From the NCBI RefSeq assembly GCF_018119405.1, contig NZ_JAGPWC010000018.1, forward strand, positions 22,531-86,530: a DNA stretch of 64,000 nt, given 5' to 3'. This document shows positions 9,993-17,937 of the stretch, in pieces. The notes under the pieces were generated by a model. The model was not told where the DNA came from. It was given only the letters and a program-made list of their open reading frames with translations, and searched no databases. Both the position numbers and the translations under genes were made by a program. Source of the DNA: Massilia sp. ST3 (GTDB lineage Bacteria; Pseudomonadota; Gammaproteobacteria; Burkholderiales; Burkholderiaceae_D). The stretch's first letter is position 1. Each line of letters opens with the position of its first letter.

Positions 9993-10463
9993 ATGAGAAC
10001 CTGGAGAATTGCCAACGAAGGCGCGGCCCTCGATCGTTCGTGCGAGGGCGCCAAGAAGAGCGGCGGGCACTGGCACGACGAAGGCTGCGCGGCGCTGTAC
10101 AGCGCGATGACGGCGGAGCTGGCGGTGCTCGAGAAATTCGTGCACAGCGAAGGCGACGAGCCGGACCTGGTGCTGGTGGCGGTCGACCTGCCCGATGATC
10201 CGGGCCTGGGTGTCGATATGCCGCCCGAACGGCTGCCGAATGGCTGGGACGATCTCGAGGATGCGGGGAGTGCGGCGAACTTCGGGACGAACTTCTTGAA
10301 GGACTGCGAGTTCCTTTACATGCGGGTGCCGTCGGTGATCGTGCGGGAAGGGTGGAACCTGGTGATCAATCCGGAGCATCCGGCGTATGGACGGGTGGAG
10401 CTGAGTATCGCGCGGTCGTTCGGGTTTGATCCGAGGATGTTCGGGAGGCCGGCGAAGTGCTGA
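9993..10463 (+). CDS. RES-domain protein (NAD-consuming toxin family), orphan and with altered active-site residue
   Basis: From ATG 9993 the protein is 156 aa and aligns end to end with the RES domain: MRTWRI, GGHWHDEGCAALYS, LAVLEKFVH, then RVPSVIVREGWNLVINPEHP. RES toxins degrade NAD+ and normally pair with an Xre-type antitoxin. Here the position that is Arg in the usual GGRWN motif is His26, while Tyr36 (+10) and Glu47 (+21) keep their spacing. No antitoxin-like gene is upstream; the neighbours are a kinase and uvrB. It may be a solitary enzyme or an inactive relic. Family assignment is firm; activity is unknown. Confidence 0.75.
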   Translation: MRTWRIANEGAALDRSCEGAKKSGGHWHDEGCAALYSAMTAELAVLEKFVHSEGDEPDLVLVAVDLPDDPGLGVDMPPERLPNGWDDLEDAGSAANFGTNFLKDCEFLYMRVPSVIVREGWNLVINPEHPAYGRVELSIARSFGFDPRMFGRPAKC

Positions 10464-10495
10464 TGCGGTAACTCCTTCGGCCCGCAACGCGTAAA

Positions 10496-10529
10496 CGTCA
10501 TCCCCGCGCAGGCGGGGATGACGCTTTTT
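10496..10529 (+). terminator. Palindromic repeat acting as terminator between RES gene and uvrB (family-A variant)
   Basis: CGTCATCCCCGC and GCGGGGATGACG (10496-10523) are perfect 12-bp arms around four bases, followed by CTTTTT. The sequence is a symmetric version of the family-A repeat. It lies between two convergent genes. Confidence 0.75.
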
Positions 10530-10561
10530 AAGCTGACAAATGAAGCGATTTGCCGAACCGC

Positions 10562-12658
10562 TTACTTGCCCAACATCGACACCACATTATCCGCCCCCGG
10601 CGCCCCAAACGCCTGCTGCTTGAGCACATGCAGCTGATCCCGCACCTGTGCCGCCTTCTCGAACTCGAGGTTCTTGGCGTGGTCCACCATGAGCTTCTCG
10701 AGGCGCTTGATCTCCTTGCTGATCTGCTTCTCGCTCATCGATTCGACCTTGGCGGTCGCCGCATCCTCGTGCACGCCCTCGACCATGGCCCGTTGCGCGG
10801 CGTTGCTGTACACGCCGTCGATCATTTCCTTGATCTTCTTCTGCACACCCTTCGGCGTGATGCCGTTCGCCTCGTTGAAGGCGATCTGCTTGGCGCGGCG
10901 GCGTTCGGTTTCGTCGATGGCGCGCTTCATCGAATCGGTCATCTGGTCCGCGTACAGGATCGCCACGCCGTTCAGGTTACGCGCCGCGCGGCCGATGGTC
11001 TGGATCAGAGAACGCTCGGAACGCAGGAAGCCTTCCTTGTCCGCGTCCAGCACCGCCACCAGCGACACCTCCGGCAAGTCCAGGCCTTCGCGCAGCAGGT
11101 TGATGCCGACCACCACGTCGAAGGTGCCCAGGCGCAGGTCGCGCAGGATCTCGACGCGCTCCACGGTCTCGATGTCGCTGTGCAGGTAGCGCACCTTGAT
11201 GCCGTGGTCGCTCAGGTATTCGGTGAGCTGCTCGGCCATGCGCTTGGTCAGCGTGGTGACCAGCACGCGCTCGTCCTTGGCGATGCGGTCGGTGATCTCG
11301 CTCATCAAATCGTCCACCTGCGACAGCGCGGGTTTCACGATGACCTTCGGGTCCACCAGGCCGGTCGGGCGCACCACCTGCTCGACCACGTTGTCGGCGT
11401 GCTCCTTCTCGTACTCGGCCGGCGTCGCGGAGACAAAGATCGTCTGGCGCATCTTGCCCTCGAACTCGGAGAACTTGAGCGGCCGGTTGTCGAGCGCGGA
11501 CGGCAGGCGGAAGCCGTAGTCGACCAGGTTGGTCTTGCGCGAACGGTCGCCGTTGTACATCGCGTTGAGCTGGCCGATCATCACGTGCGACTCGTCCATG
11601 AACATCAGCGCGTCCTTGGGCAGGTAGTCGATCAGGGTCGGCGGCGGCTCGCCTGGCATGGCGCCGGACAGGTGGCGCGAATAGTTCTCGATGCCTTTCG
11701 TGAAGCCGATCTCGGCCAGCATCTCGAGGTCGAAGCGGGTGCGCTGCTCGAGGCGCTGTTCCTCGATCAGCTTGTTCTCGTTGCGGAAGTACTCGAGGCG
11801 GTCGCGCAGCTCGGCCTTGATCGATTCCACGGCGCGGATCACGGTGCTGCGCGGCGTCACGTAGTGCGAGCCGGGATAGACCGTGAAGCGTGGGATCTTC
11901 TGGCGCACGCGGCCTGTCAGCGGGTCGAACAGCTGCAGCGACTCGATCTCGTCGTCGAACATCTCGACGCGGATCGCCAGCTCGGCGTGCTCCGCCGGGA
12001 AGATGTCGATGGTGTCGCCGCGCACGCGGAAGGAGCCGCGCGAGAAGTCCATCTCGTTGCGCGTGTACTGCATCTGGATCAGGCGCGCGATGATGTCGCG
12101 CTGCGCCACCTTGTCCTTGTGGCGCAGGGTCAGGATCATCTTGTGGTATTCGTTCGGATTACCGATACCGTAGATCGCCGACACGGTGGCCACGATGACC
12201 ACGTCGCGCCGCTCCATCAGCGACTTGGTGCACGACAGGCGCATCTGCTCGATATGCTCGTTGATCGACGAGTCCTTCTCGATGAACAGGTCGCGCTGCG
12301 GCACATAGGCTTCCGGCTGGTAGTAGTCGTAGTAGGAGACGAAATACTCGACCGCGTTCTGCGGGAAGAATTCGCGGAACTCCGCATACAGCTGGGCCGC
12401 CAGGGTCTTGTTCGGTGCGAACACGATCGCGGGACGGCCGGCGCGCGCGATCACGTTGGCCATCGTGTAGGTCTTGCCCGAGCCCGTCACGCCAAGCAGC
12501 GTCTGGTACATCAGGCCGTCGTTGATGCCTTCGACCAGGCCTTCGATCGCGGTCGGCTGGTCGCCCGCCGGCGGGAAGGGCTGGTGCAGCTTGAACGGCG
12601 AACCAGGGTAGGTGATGACGGTGGGTTCGGGAGAAGTTGCGATGGATAGATCAGCCAT
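10562..12658 (-). CDS. uvrB: Excinuclease ABC subunit B
   Basis: UvrB is the damage-verifying helicase-like subunit of nucleotide excision repair. The 698-aa protein has the Walker A motif [10 protein letters not shown], the beta-hairpin region ([15 protein letters not shown]), MFMDESH (motif II), the SF2 C-terminal helicase motifs (QTIGRAARN) and a C-terminal UVR domain ([13 protein letters not shown]) that contacts UvrC. Length is normal. It is transcribed divergently from the aminotransferase gene. A sigma70-like promoter is visible at 12730-12758, but no LexA box was found there. Confidence 0.98.
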   Translation of the reverse strand: MADLSIATSPEPTVITYPGSPFKLHQPFPPAGDQPTAIEGLVEGINDGLMYQTLLGVTGSGKTYTMANVIARAGRPAIVFAPNKTLAAQLYAEFREFFPQNAVEYFVSYYDYYQPEAYVPQRDLFIEKDSSINEHIEQMRLSCTKSLMERRDVVIVATVSAIYGIGNPNEYHKMILTLRHKDKVAQRDIIARLIQMQYTRNEMDFSRGSFRVRGDTIDIFPAEHAELAIRVEMFDDEIESLQLFDPLTGRVRQKIPRFTVYPGSHYVTPRSTVIRAVESIKAELRDRLEYFRNENKLIEEQRLEQRTRFDLEMLAEIGFTKGIENYSRHLSGAMPGEPPPTLIDYLPKDALMFMDESHVMIGQLNAMYNGDRSRKTNLVDYGFRLPSALDNRPLKFSEFEGKMRQTIFVSATPAEYEKEHADNVVEQVVRPTGLVDPKVIVKPALSQVDDLMSEITDRIAKDERVLVTTLTKRMAEQLTEYLSDHGIKVRYLHSDIETVERVEILRDLRLGTFDVVVGINLLREGLDLPEVSLVAVLDADKEGFLRSERSLIQTIGRAARNLNGVAILYADQMTDSMKRAIDETERRRAKQIAFNEANGITPKGVQKKIKEMIDGVYSNAAQRAMVEGVHEDAATAKVESMSEKQISKEIKRLEKLMVDHAKNLEFEKAAQVRDQLHVLKQQAFGAPGADNVVSMLGK

Positions 12659-12697
12659 ACTTTCAGACCTTTGCTAGAATGGGAGTCCGCTTGCGGC

Positions 12698-12719
12698 ACT
12701 GCAGCACGTATCTTGCAGT
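12698..12719. promoter_or_regulatory. Inverted repeat in the uvrB leader
   Basis: ACTGCA and TGCAGT are perfect 6-bp arms around ten bases. The arms resemble but do not match a LexA half-site (CTGC rather than CTGT, and the spacing is 12 rather than 8). It lies downstream of the proposed uvrB promoter. Confidence 0.3.
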
Positions 12720-12729
12720 AGTGTCGCTG

Positions 12730-12758
12730 TCTATACAACCGCTGCGAACAGCCGCCAA
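12730..12758 (-). promoter_or_regulatory. Putative sigma70 promoter of uvrB
   Basis: On the minus strand, TTGGCG (12758-12753) and TATAGA (12735-12730) are separated by 17 bases. Transcription would start about 60-70 bases ahead of the uvrB ATG. Confidence 0.45.
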
Positions 12759-12773
12759 ATTCAGTTTATCACG

Positions 12774-13985
12774 ATGACTTCCACCGCCTCTGCCAGCCTC
12801 TTCGGCGCCATTGAAATGGCCCCGCGCGACCCGATCCTGGGCATTACCGAAGCATTCAACGCCGACACGAACCCCGAGAAGATCAACCTCGGCGTGGGCG
12901 TGTACTACGACGACAATGGCAAGGTGCCTTTGCTGCAGTGCGTGCAAAAGGCGGAAGCGAAGCTGATGGAACAGCCGGCGCCGCGTACCTACCTCCCGAT
13001 CGACGGGCTGGCGGCGTACGACAAGGCCGTGCAAGAGCTGGTATTTGGGGCCGACAGCGCCGTAATTCAAGAGAAGCGCGCGATTACCGTGCAGGCCCTG
13101 GGCGGCACAGGCGCACTCAAGATCGGCGCCGATTTCCTCAAGCGTTTCGTGCCGGGCGCGGAAATCTACATCAGCGATCCGAGCTGGGAAAACCACCGCG
13201 CGCTGTTCGAAAGCGCCGGCTTCGTTGTCAACAACTACACCTATTACGACCCGCGCACCCGCGGCGTGAACTTCGAAGGCATGCTCGAAGCGCTCAAGGC
13301 CATGCCGAAGAACTCGGTCGTGGTGCTGCACGCCTGCTGCCACAACCCGACCGGCGCCGACCTGACCCAGGACCAGTGGGGCCAGGTGATCGAGGTGGTG
13401 CGCGAGAACGGCCTGGTGCCGTTCCTGGACATGGCCTACCAGGGCTTCGCCAACGGCATCGCCGAAGACGGCGCCGTGGTGCGCCGCTTTGCCGACACCG
13501 GCATGCCGCTGCTGGTCTCGAACTCGTTCTCGAAGTCCTTCTCGCTGTACGGCGAGCGCGTCGGCGCGCTGTCGATCGTCGCCACCAGCGCCGAGGAAGC
13601 CGCGCGCGTGATGTCGCAAGTGAAACGCGTGGTCCGCACCAACTACTCGAACCCGCCGACCCATGGCGGCAAGGTAGTGGCCACCGTGCTGGCGAACCCG
13701 GAACTGCGCCAGCTGTGGGAAGACGAGCTGGCGGCGATGCGCGTGCGCATCCGCGACATGCGCGGCGCCATGGTCGAGAAGCTCAAGGCCAAGGCCCCGG
13801 GCAGCGACTTCGGTTTCGTGCGCCAGCAGGTCGGCATGTTCTCGTACTCGGGCTTGACGAAAGAGCAGGTCGGCAAGCTGCGCGAACAGTCGATCTACGC
13901 GGTGGACACCGGCCGCATCTGCGTCGCTGCGCTGAACTCGAAGAACATCGACCGCGTCGTTGACGCCATCGCCAAAGTTCTCTAA
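12774..13985 (+). CDS. Class I aspartate/aromatic amino-acid aminotransferase
   Basis: The PLP enzyme is 403 aa of the AspC/TyrB subgroup. PRDPILGITEAFNAD and KINLGVGVYYDDNGKVPLL form the N-terminal arm. HACCHNPTGADLT holds the cofactor-contacting Asn. SNSFSKSFSLYGERVGAL carries the Schiff-base Lys, and a C-terminal substrate-binding Arg lies in the GRICVAAL region. It transfers amino groups between aspartate or aromatic amino acids and 2-oxoglutarate; the AspC/TyrB preference cannot be decided here. It diverges from uvrB with 115 nt between them. Confidence 0.93.
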   Translation: MTSTASASLFGAIEMAPRDPILGITEAFNADTNPEKINLGVGVYYDDNGKVPLLQCVQKAEAKLMEQPAPRTYLPIDGLAAYDKAVQELVFGADSAVIQEKRAITVQALGGTGALKIGADFLKRFVPGAEIYISDPSWENHRALFESAGFVVNNYTYYDPRTRGVNFEGMLEALKAMPKNSVVVLHACCHNPTGADLTQDQWGQVIEVVRENGLVPFLDMAYQGFANGIAEDGAVVRRFADTGMPLLVSNSFSKSFSLYGERVGALSIVATSAEEAARVMSQVKRVVRTNYSNPPTHGGKVVATVLANPELRQLWEDELAAMRVRIRDMRGAMVEKLKAKAPGSDFGFVRQQVGMFSYSGLTKEQVGKLREQSIYAVDTGRICVAALNSKNIDRVVDAIAKVL

Positions 13986-14056
13986 AATCGCGGCTCTCTG
14001 GAACTGTTGTCCGGTTCTGGAGAGCAGCAAATGTGGTTTCGGAAACAGGCGTGAGT

Positions 14057-14086
14057 TTGACAGACCTGATCCGGCAGCCATATAAT
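14057..14086 (+). promoter_or_regulatory. Consensus sigma70 promoter of tRNA-Asn copy 1
   Basis: TTGACA (14057-14062) and TATAAT (14081-14086) are both perfect matches, with an 18-base spacer and a start expected just before the tRNA. Confidence 0.85.
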
Positions 14087-14096
14087 GCTTACCTAT

Positions 14097-14172
14097 TCCC
14101 TGATAGCTCAGTCGGTAGAGCGACGGACTGTTAATCCGCAGGTCCCTGGTTCGAGTCCAGGTCGGGGAGCCA
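14097..14172 (+). tRNA. tRNA-Asn (GTT), copy 1
   Basis: A 76-base cloverleaf. The acceptor stem TCCCTGA/TCGGGGA has one G-T pair. The D arm contains AGCTCAGTCGGTAGAGC, the anticodon loop is CTGTTAA with anticodon GTT, and the T arm is CCTGGTTCGAGTCCAGG. CCA is encoded. It has its own promoter and a hairpin terminator. Confidence 0.97.
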
Positions 14173-14180
14173 GAATTCGA

Positions 14181-14215
14181 AAGGCCGCATCGCACGATGC
14201 GGCCTTTTTGTTTTT
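14181..14215 (+). terminator. Terminator of tRNA-Asn copy 1
   Basis: AAGGCCGCATC and GATGCGGCCTT pair around a few bases and are followed by a T-rich tail (TTTTTGTTTTT). The same stem recurs after copies 2 and 3. Confidence 0.9.
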
Positions 14216-14301
14216 GCGCCGATGATATGCATCGGAATCGGGTTGCGTCGCGGCGAGGGGGCGGGTAGCCTCGCCGCATCGTGTCGAATAAGGACTGCCG
14301 C

Positions 14302-15072
14302 GTGAAACATTTGCCAAAGAGCCATGCCACCCTGATCGAGGGCCAGATGCTCCGCTTCTCCGCCTCGGGGCAGGGCAGCCCCTCTATCGTGCTGCTGAGC
14401 GGCGCAGGCGGGCCGCTGGATTCCTGGTACAAGCTCTATCCCGCTATCGAACAGCTCGGCACCGTGTTCGCCTACGACCGCCCCGGCGTGGGCGGCAGCG
14501 CCAAGCCGCGCGAGCCGCAGTATGGCGAGACCGTCGTGGCCCAGTTGCGCCAGCTGCTGCTGGCGGCGGAGGTCAAGCCGCCTTTCCTGCTTGTCGGCCA
14601 TTCCTTCGGCGGGCTGCACGCCAACCTGTTCGCGCGCGAGTTCGCGGACGAGGTCTGCGGAGTGCTGTTCCTCGAGGCGACCGCGCCGGAAGACGTCACG
14701 GTGATGAAGCGTTACCAGTCCCGTCTGCAGCGCGCCTTCGTGGGCTTCCTGGACCGGCTCTCGCCACGCGATCCGAACGACGAGATCCGCAATGAACTGG
14801 AGACGGTGAAGGATATCGCGGAGGCGCCGGCGTTTCCCGCGGTGCCGGTCACGGTGATCTCGGGCGGCAAGCGGCTGCCGCGCTGGCTGATGCCGGACGC
14901 GGCGGTGCGCGAGCGCGAACGCACTCAGCTGGGGCTGGCGGCCTTGTCGCCGCTGGGCGAGCGCGTCGTCGCCAAGGGCAGCGGGCATTTCCCGCAGATG
15001 TCGGAACCGGAGTTCGTGCTGGATGCTTTGACGCGGCTGGTGGCGCGCGCCAGGGCCGAGGTGAAGGGCTGA
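14302..15072 (+). CDS. Alpha/beta hydrolase
   Basis: The fold is a small alpha/beta hydrolase of about 256 aa. An oxyanion loop lies in LLSGAGGPLDSWYK, the strand-turn motif is VFAYDRPGVGGSAKP, the nucleophile elbow is LLVGHSFGGLHANLF, and a late His sits in GSGHFPQMSEPE. The substrate is unknown; no signal peptide is seen. The frame is open from GTG 14281, but GTG 14302 has AAGGA 9 bases ahead and is preferred. The gene lies alone between tRNA-Asn copies 1 and 2. Confidence 0.82.
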   Translation: MKHLPKSHATLIEGQMLRFSASGQGSPSIVLLSGAGGPLDSWYKLYPAIEQLGTVFAYDRPGVGGSAKPREPQYGETVVAQLRQLLLAAEVKPPFLLVGHSFGGLHANLFAREFADEVCGVLFLEATAPEDVTVMKRYQSRLQRAFVGFLDRLSPRDPNDEIRNELETVKDIAEAPAFPAVPVTVISGGKRLPRWLMPDAAVRERERTQLGLAALSPLGERVVAKGSGHFPQMSEPEFVLDALTRLVARARAEVKG

Positions 15073-15094
15073 TTTCTTTTTGTTATCTCGGCAT

Positions 15095-15122
15095 TTGCCA
15101 AACCGGAAGAAGCAGGTATAAT
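15095..15122 (+). promoter_or_regulatory. Promoter of tRNA-Asn copy 2
   Basis: TTGCCA (15095-15100) and a perfect TATAAT (15117-15122), 16-base spacer, followed by the tRNA 12 bases later. Confidence 0.7.
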
Positions 15123-15133
15123 TCGGCCTCCTT

Positions 15134-15209
15134 TCCCTGATAGCTCAGTCGGTAGAGCGACGGACTGTTAATCCGCAGGTCCCTGGTTCGAGTCCAGGTC
15201 GGGGAGCCA
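15134..15209 (+). tRNA. tRNA-Asn (GTT), copy 2
   Basis: Identical by eye over all 76 bases to copy 1, with CCA encoded. The bases after it (GAATTCGAA plus the terminator stem) are also shared, so the repeated unit is larger than the tRNA. Confidence 0.97.
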
Positions 15210-15216
15210 GAATTCG

Positions 15217-15252
15217 AAGGGCCGCATCGCAAGATGCGGCCCTTTTCGTTTT
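15217..15252 (+). terminator. Terminator of tRNA-Asn copy 2
   Basis: AAGGGCCGCATC (15217-15228) pairs perfectly with GATGCGGCCCTT (15233-15244), then TTCGTTTT. Confidence 0.9.
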
Positions 15253-15340
15253 GTGCGCCAGAAGCGGCGTGATCTTGTGTGAGATTTCCGGGTGTCTTCG
15301 AAGATATTATTAATCTTTCAATACGCTTGGAGGGCGGATC

Positions 15341-16654
15341 ATGAGAAGAATATGGCTGCTGGCGCTCGTCATGGCCGCCGCCCAGTGCGGCGCGTTTCCC
15401 ATCAATCCGGCGACCACGACTGTGGAAGACGTTCGCAAGAACAACCGGAAATACTGGGATTTCGTCGACCGGTTTTCGGCTCCTGCTCATGAACGGATCA
15501 GCCGTATGGCCTACCGGTGCGCGGCCCAGTTTACTGGTGAGGCACATGCATGCCAACCAGGGGGAGACGGCAAGGTCGCCGGGCTGGACGTCGACACCGT
15601 CATCGACGGCGTACACTGGAACGACGATCCGAATAACTTTTTCCATTCTCTTCAGCATGTAACCTGGTTCTTCTGGATGTTCCAGGCAGCCGGCATGGAG
15701 GTGAAACCGACCGATCCACTCCAGCATCGCAGCCACTACGGCGACCTGCAGTTTTTGCACGCAATGAGTCCGGCTTCGCGTTCATACGAGGAGACGCGCA
15801 TGGATGTGCTGGACTGGGCACGGTTTGCCTACGATGTCGCGACCGGCAGGATCAGGCCCGGCGCGCGGCTCGCGGGACTGAAAGCCGATTACACCTTCGC
15901 GCGCCATTTTGCGGGGCTCAAGAAGAATGCTGGCTGGACGGTCAAGGATCTGTTTGCCAACATCGGGGACTACAAGAAGCTCGCGACGCTCGACCTGACC
16001 GGGGACCAGGTGCGGGCGATGGCCCTGGGCGCACTCCTGCACACGGTGCAGGACTCGTTCTCGACCTCCCATGTCGAGCGCGAAGGGCCCGATCATCGCG
16101 TCGTCAGTTGGCTGGACTACGCCAGCCAGCATCGTACCTGCCACTCCGGAGGGGATGAAGAGCTTGCATTTCTCGACGCGCCGCAGGCACTGGATGTCCC
16201 GGTGGTCCGTCACTCCGCCTGGATCATCCATGCCGCTGCCCAAGAGGAACGATGGGAAGACGGCGTTGCCGCGAAATTCGCCAATGTGATTTTTCCTGCT
16301 GTCGGAGAGGTTCGCGGTTCGGGTGGTGGCGATTGCCAGAAGCATCAACTCGTTGCGAACCTGACGGTCGATGGCGAGGCCGAACCAGCGAGAAAATCCA
16401 CGGTGTCGCTTCTGCGTGGCGGGGAGGTGCGCTTCAACGCCGCGTCGACGCAGGCTGGTTGCGGCTACAGGCTCGATCTCAACGGAGCTTCCCCCGGTGT
16501 CGTCAATGTGATTACCGGCAAAGTCCAGTGCGCCGGCCAGTTGGCCGTTCCCGTCAAGCTGGATTTGCCTCTGGACGAGCGGAAGTCCTTCGACTTCAAG
16601 GACAGCAAGGGACGGGACGTGCAGTTGCAGTTGACACTGAAGCACCTGCCTTGA
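15341..16654 (+). CDS. Secreted protein with a zinc-dependent phospholipase C/S1-P1 nuclease-like N-terminal domain
   Basis: The 437-aa protein begins with a short Sec signal (MRRIWLLALVMAAAQCGA). The helical region to about residue 280 carries metal-ligand-like residues in the order seen in zinc phospholipase C: H50 (PAHERISRMAYRC), D95/D96 (HWNDDPNN), H132 (HRSHYGD), then H234, D238 and H244 in LLHTVQDSFSTSHVER, and H264/H268. The remaining 120 residues look like a beta-rich add-on domain and contain several Cys. A GGAGGG ribosome site lies 6 bases before ATG 15341. Superfamily membership is inferred from motif order; the substrate (phospholipid or nucleic acid) is not known. It lies directly after tRNA-Asn copy 2. 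Confidence 0.6.
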   Translation: MRRIWLLALVMAAAQCGAFPINPATTTVEDVRKNNRKYWDFVDRFSAPAHERISRMAYRCAAQFTGEAHACQPGGDGKVAGLDVDTVIDGVHWNDDPNNFFHSLQHVTWFFWMFQAAGMEVKPTDPLQHRSHYGDLQFLHAMSPASRSYEETRMDVLDWARFAYDVATGRIRPGARLAGLKADYTFARHFAGLKKNAGWTVKDLFANIGDYKKLATLDLTGDQVRAMALGALLHTVQDSFSTSHVEREGPDHRVVSWLDYASQHRTCHSGGDEELAFLDAPQALDVPVVRHSAWIIHAAAQEERWEDGVAAKFANVIFPAVGEVRGSGGGDCQKHQLVANLTVDGEAEPARKSTVSLLRGGEVRFNAASTQAGCGYRLDLNGASPGVVNVITGKVQCAGQLAVPVKLDLPLDERKSFDFKDSKGRDVQLQLTLKHLP

Positions 16655-16713
16655 TGCCCCAGGAGGCAAAGACTGAAAAACCCGCATGGGAATGCGGTTG
16701 TTGGTCCGCGAAC

Positions 16714-16747
16714 AAACTTGGATCCCGGCCTTCGCCGGGATGACGTT
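16714..16747 (-). repeat. Family-A palindromic repeat, single copy
   Basis: Reads AAACTTGGATCCCGGCCTTC then GCCGGGATGACGTT. It lies in the 130-base gap between two convergent genes, where it may serve as a transcription end. Confidence 0.8.
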
Positions 16748-16784
16748 AACAGGGAAAACGGCAAGAGGGTGGGCGGACTCCGGC

Positions 16785-17924
16785 TTAGCCGATGGCCTGC
16801 TCGGGAAGGCCTTGAAGCATGGCCTGCTTCTGCTCCGCCGTCACGGAGCGCCGCTTCCACCACAGCATCAAGCCGCTCCACAGCACCCAGATACTCAGCA
16901 GATCCAGCCCAAGCCACAGGACCTTGAGCGCCATCCCGCCATAATCCCCGAAATGCAGCGGCTGCGACAGCATCAGGGTCGACACGTACCACGGCATCTC
17001 ACCCGTCGTCACCACCTCGCCCGTGCGCGCGTCGATCATCACGATCGACAGCAGCTTGGAGGTCACCGGCGTGTTCCCCTGCATGAAGGCCATGAAGTGC
17101 TGCGGCGTGGCGAAGTCGTTGCCCGGATAGGCCATGAAGCCAAGCGTCTTGCCCGGCGCGGCCTTCAAGGCCGCCTTCACGGCCGCGTCGGCGGACACGG
17201 CCCCCGTCACCGCCGGCTGGCCCTTGAACGGTTCCGCCAGGGCTTTCAGTTCGCTCGCCTGCCAGGCCGCGAAGATCGGCTGGTTGAGCGCATTGATCGT
17301 GCCCGTCACACCGACCACCAGCAGCCACACCAGGGTCACCATGCCCAGCAGGTTATGCTGGTCGAGCCACTTGAGGCGCGTGGCGCGGTTGCGCCGGATG
17401 CTGCCGAAGCGCAGCTTCTTCATGTAGGGCCCGTACACGTAGATGCCCGACACGATCGAGGCCGCCAGCAGCAAACCCATCAAGCCCAGGAACAGGGTGC
17501 CGCCGATGCCCATGTACATGTCGACGTGCAGGCGCAGCATCACGTCCATGAAGCCCTGGCCGAGCGGGTATTCGCTCAGGAAGTCGCCGGTGCGCGCATC
17601 GTAGGTGTAGAAGGCCGTCAGGCCCGGCGAATCGATGCGGTCGGCCATGCGCACATAGAGCAGGTCCGGTTCGTCCGCCTCGGCCACCAGGAACTGCGGC
17701 ACGTCCCGCGGACGGCGCGCCTGGGCATCGGCGACGATGGCGTCGATGCTGGCGCGGCCCGACTGTCCAGGAGCGAGTTGCGGCGCATCGGCGCTGGTGC
17801 CCAGCAGGTGGCTGATCTCGTGCGAGAAGATCAGCGGCAGCCCCGTCAGGCACAGCATCAGCAGGAACAGCGTCGCGATCAGGCTGGTCCATTTGTGCAC
17901 GGCGTACCAGGCGCGAAAACTCAT
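16785..17924 (-). CDS. PepSY-associated transmembrane protein (iron-uptake linked)
   Basis: The 379-aa protein starts MSFRAWYAVHKWTSLIATLF, the first helix of PepSY_TM proteins, and has about four membrane helices separated by periplasmic PepSY-type domains (AQARRPRDVPQFLVAEAD; TGAVSADAAVKAALKAAPGK). Such proteins often sit beside TonB siderophore receptors and are proposed to act as inner-membrane reductases or transporters for the siderophore. It starts 13 bases after the TonB receptor stop on the same strand, so it should share that gene's Fur-regulated promoter. Confidence 0.85.
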   Translation of the reverse strand: MSFRAWYAVHKWTSLIATLFLLMLCLTGLPLIFSHEISHLLGTSADAPQLAPGQSGRASIDAIVADAQARRPRDVPQFLVAEADEPDLLYVRMADRIDSPGLTAFYTYDARTGDFLSEYPLGQGFMDVMLRLHVDMYMGIGGTLFLGLMGLLLAASIVSGIYVYGPYMKKLRFGSIRRNRATRLKWLDQHNLLGMVTLVWLLVVGVTGTINALNQPIFAAWQASELKALAEPFKGQPAVTGAVSADAAVKAALKAAPGKTLGFMAYPGNDFATPQHFMAFMQGNTPVTSKLLSIVMIDARTGEVVTTGEMPWYVSTLMLSQPLHFGDYGGMALKVLWLGLDLLSIWVLWSGLMLWWKRRSVTAEQKQAMLQGLPEQAIG

Positions 17925-17937
17925 GCGATCCTCCGAA

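Noticed and set aside
10550..12649. A 699-codon open frame antisense to uvrB
   Set aside because: High-GC DNA gives long open frames on the opposite strand of real genes. Its protein is His/Val/Leu/Asp-rich shadow sequence without any domain.
12659..12773. LexA box in front of uvrB
   Set aside because: CTGT and ACAG do occur in the gap, but at the wrong spacing; the nearby ACTGCA-N10-TGCAGT repeat also fails the CTGT-N8-ACAG rule.
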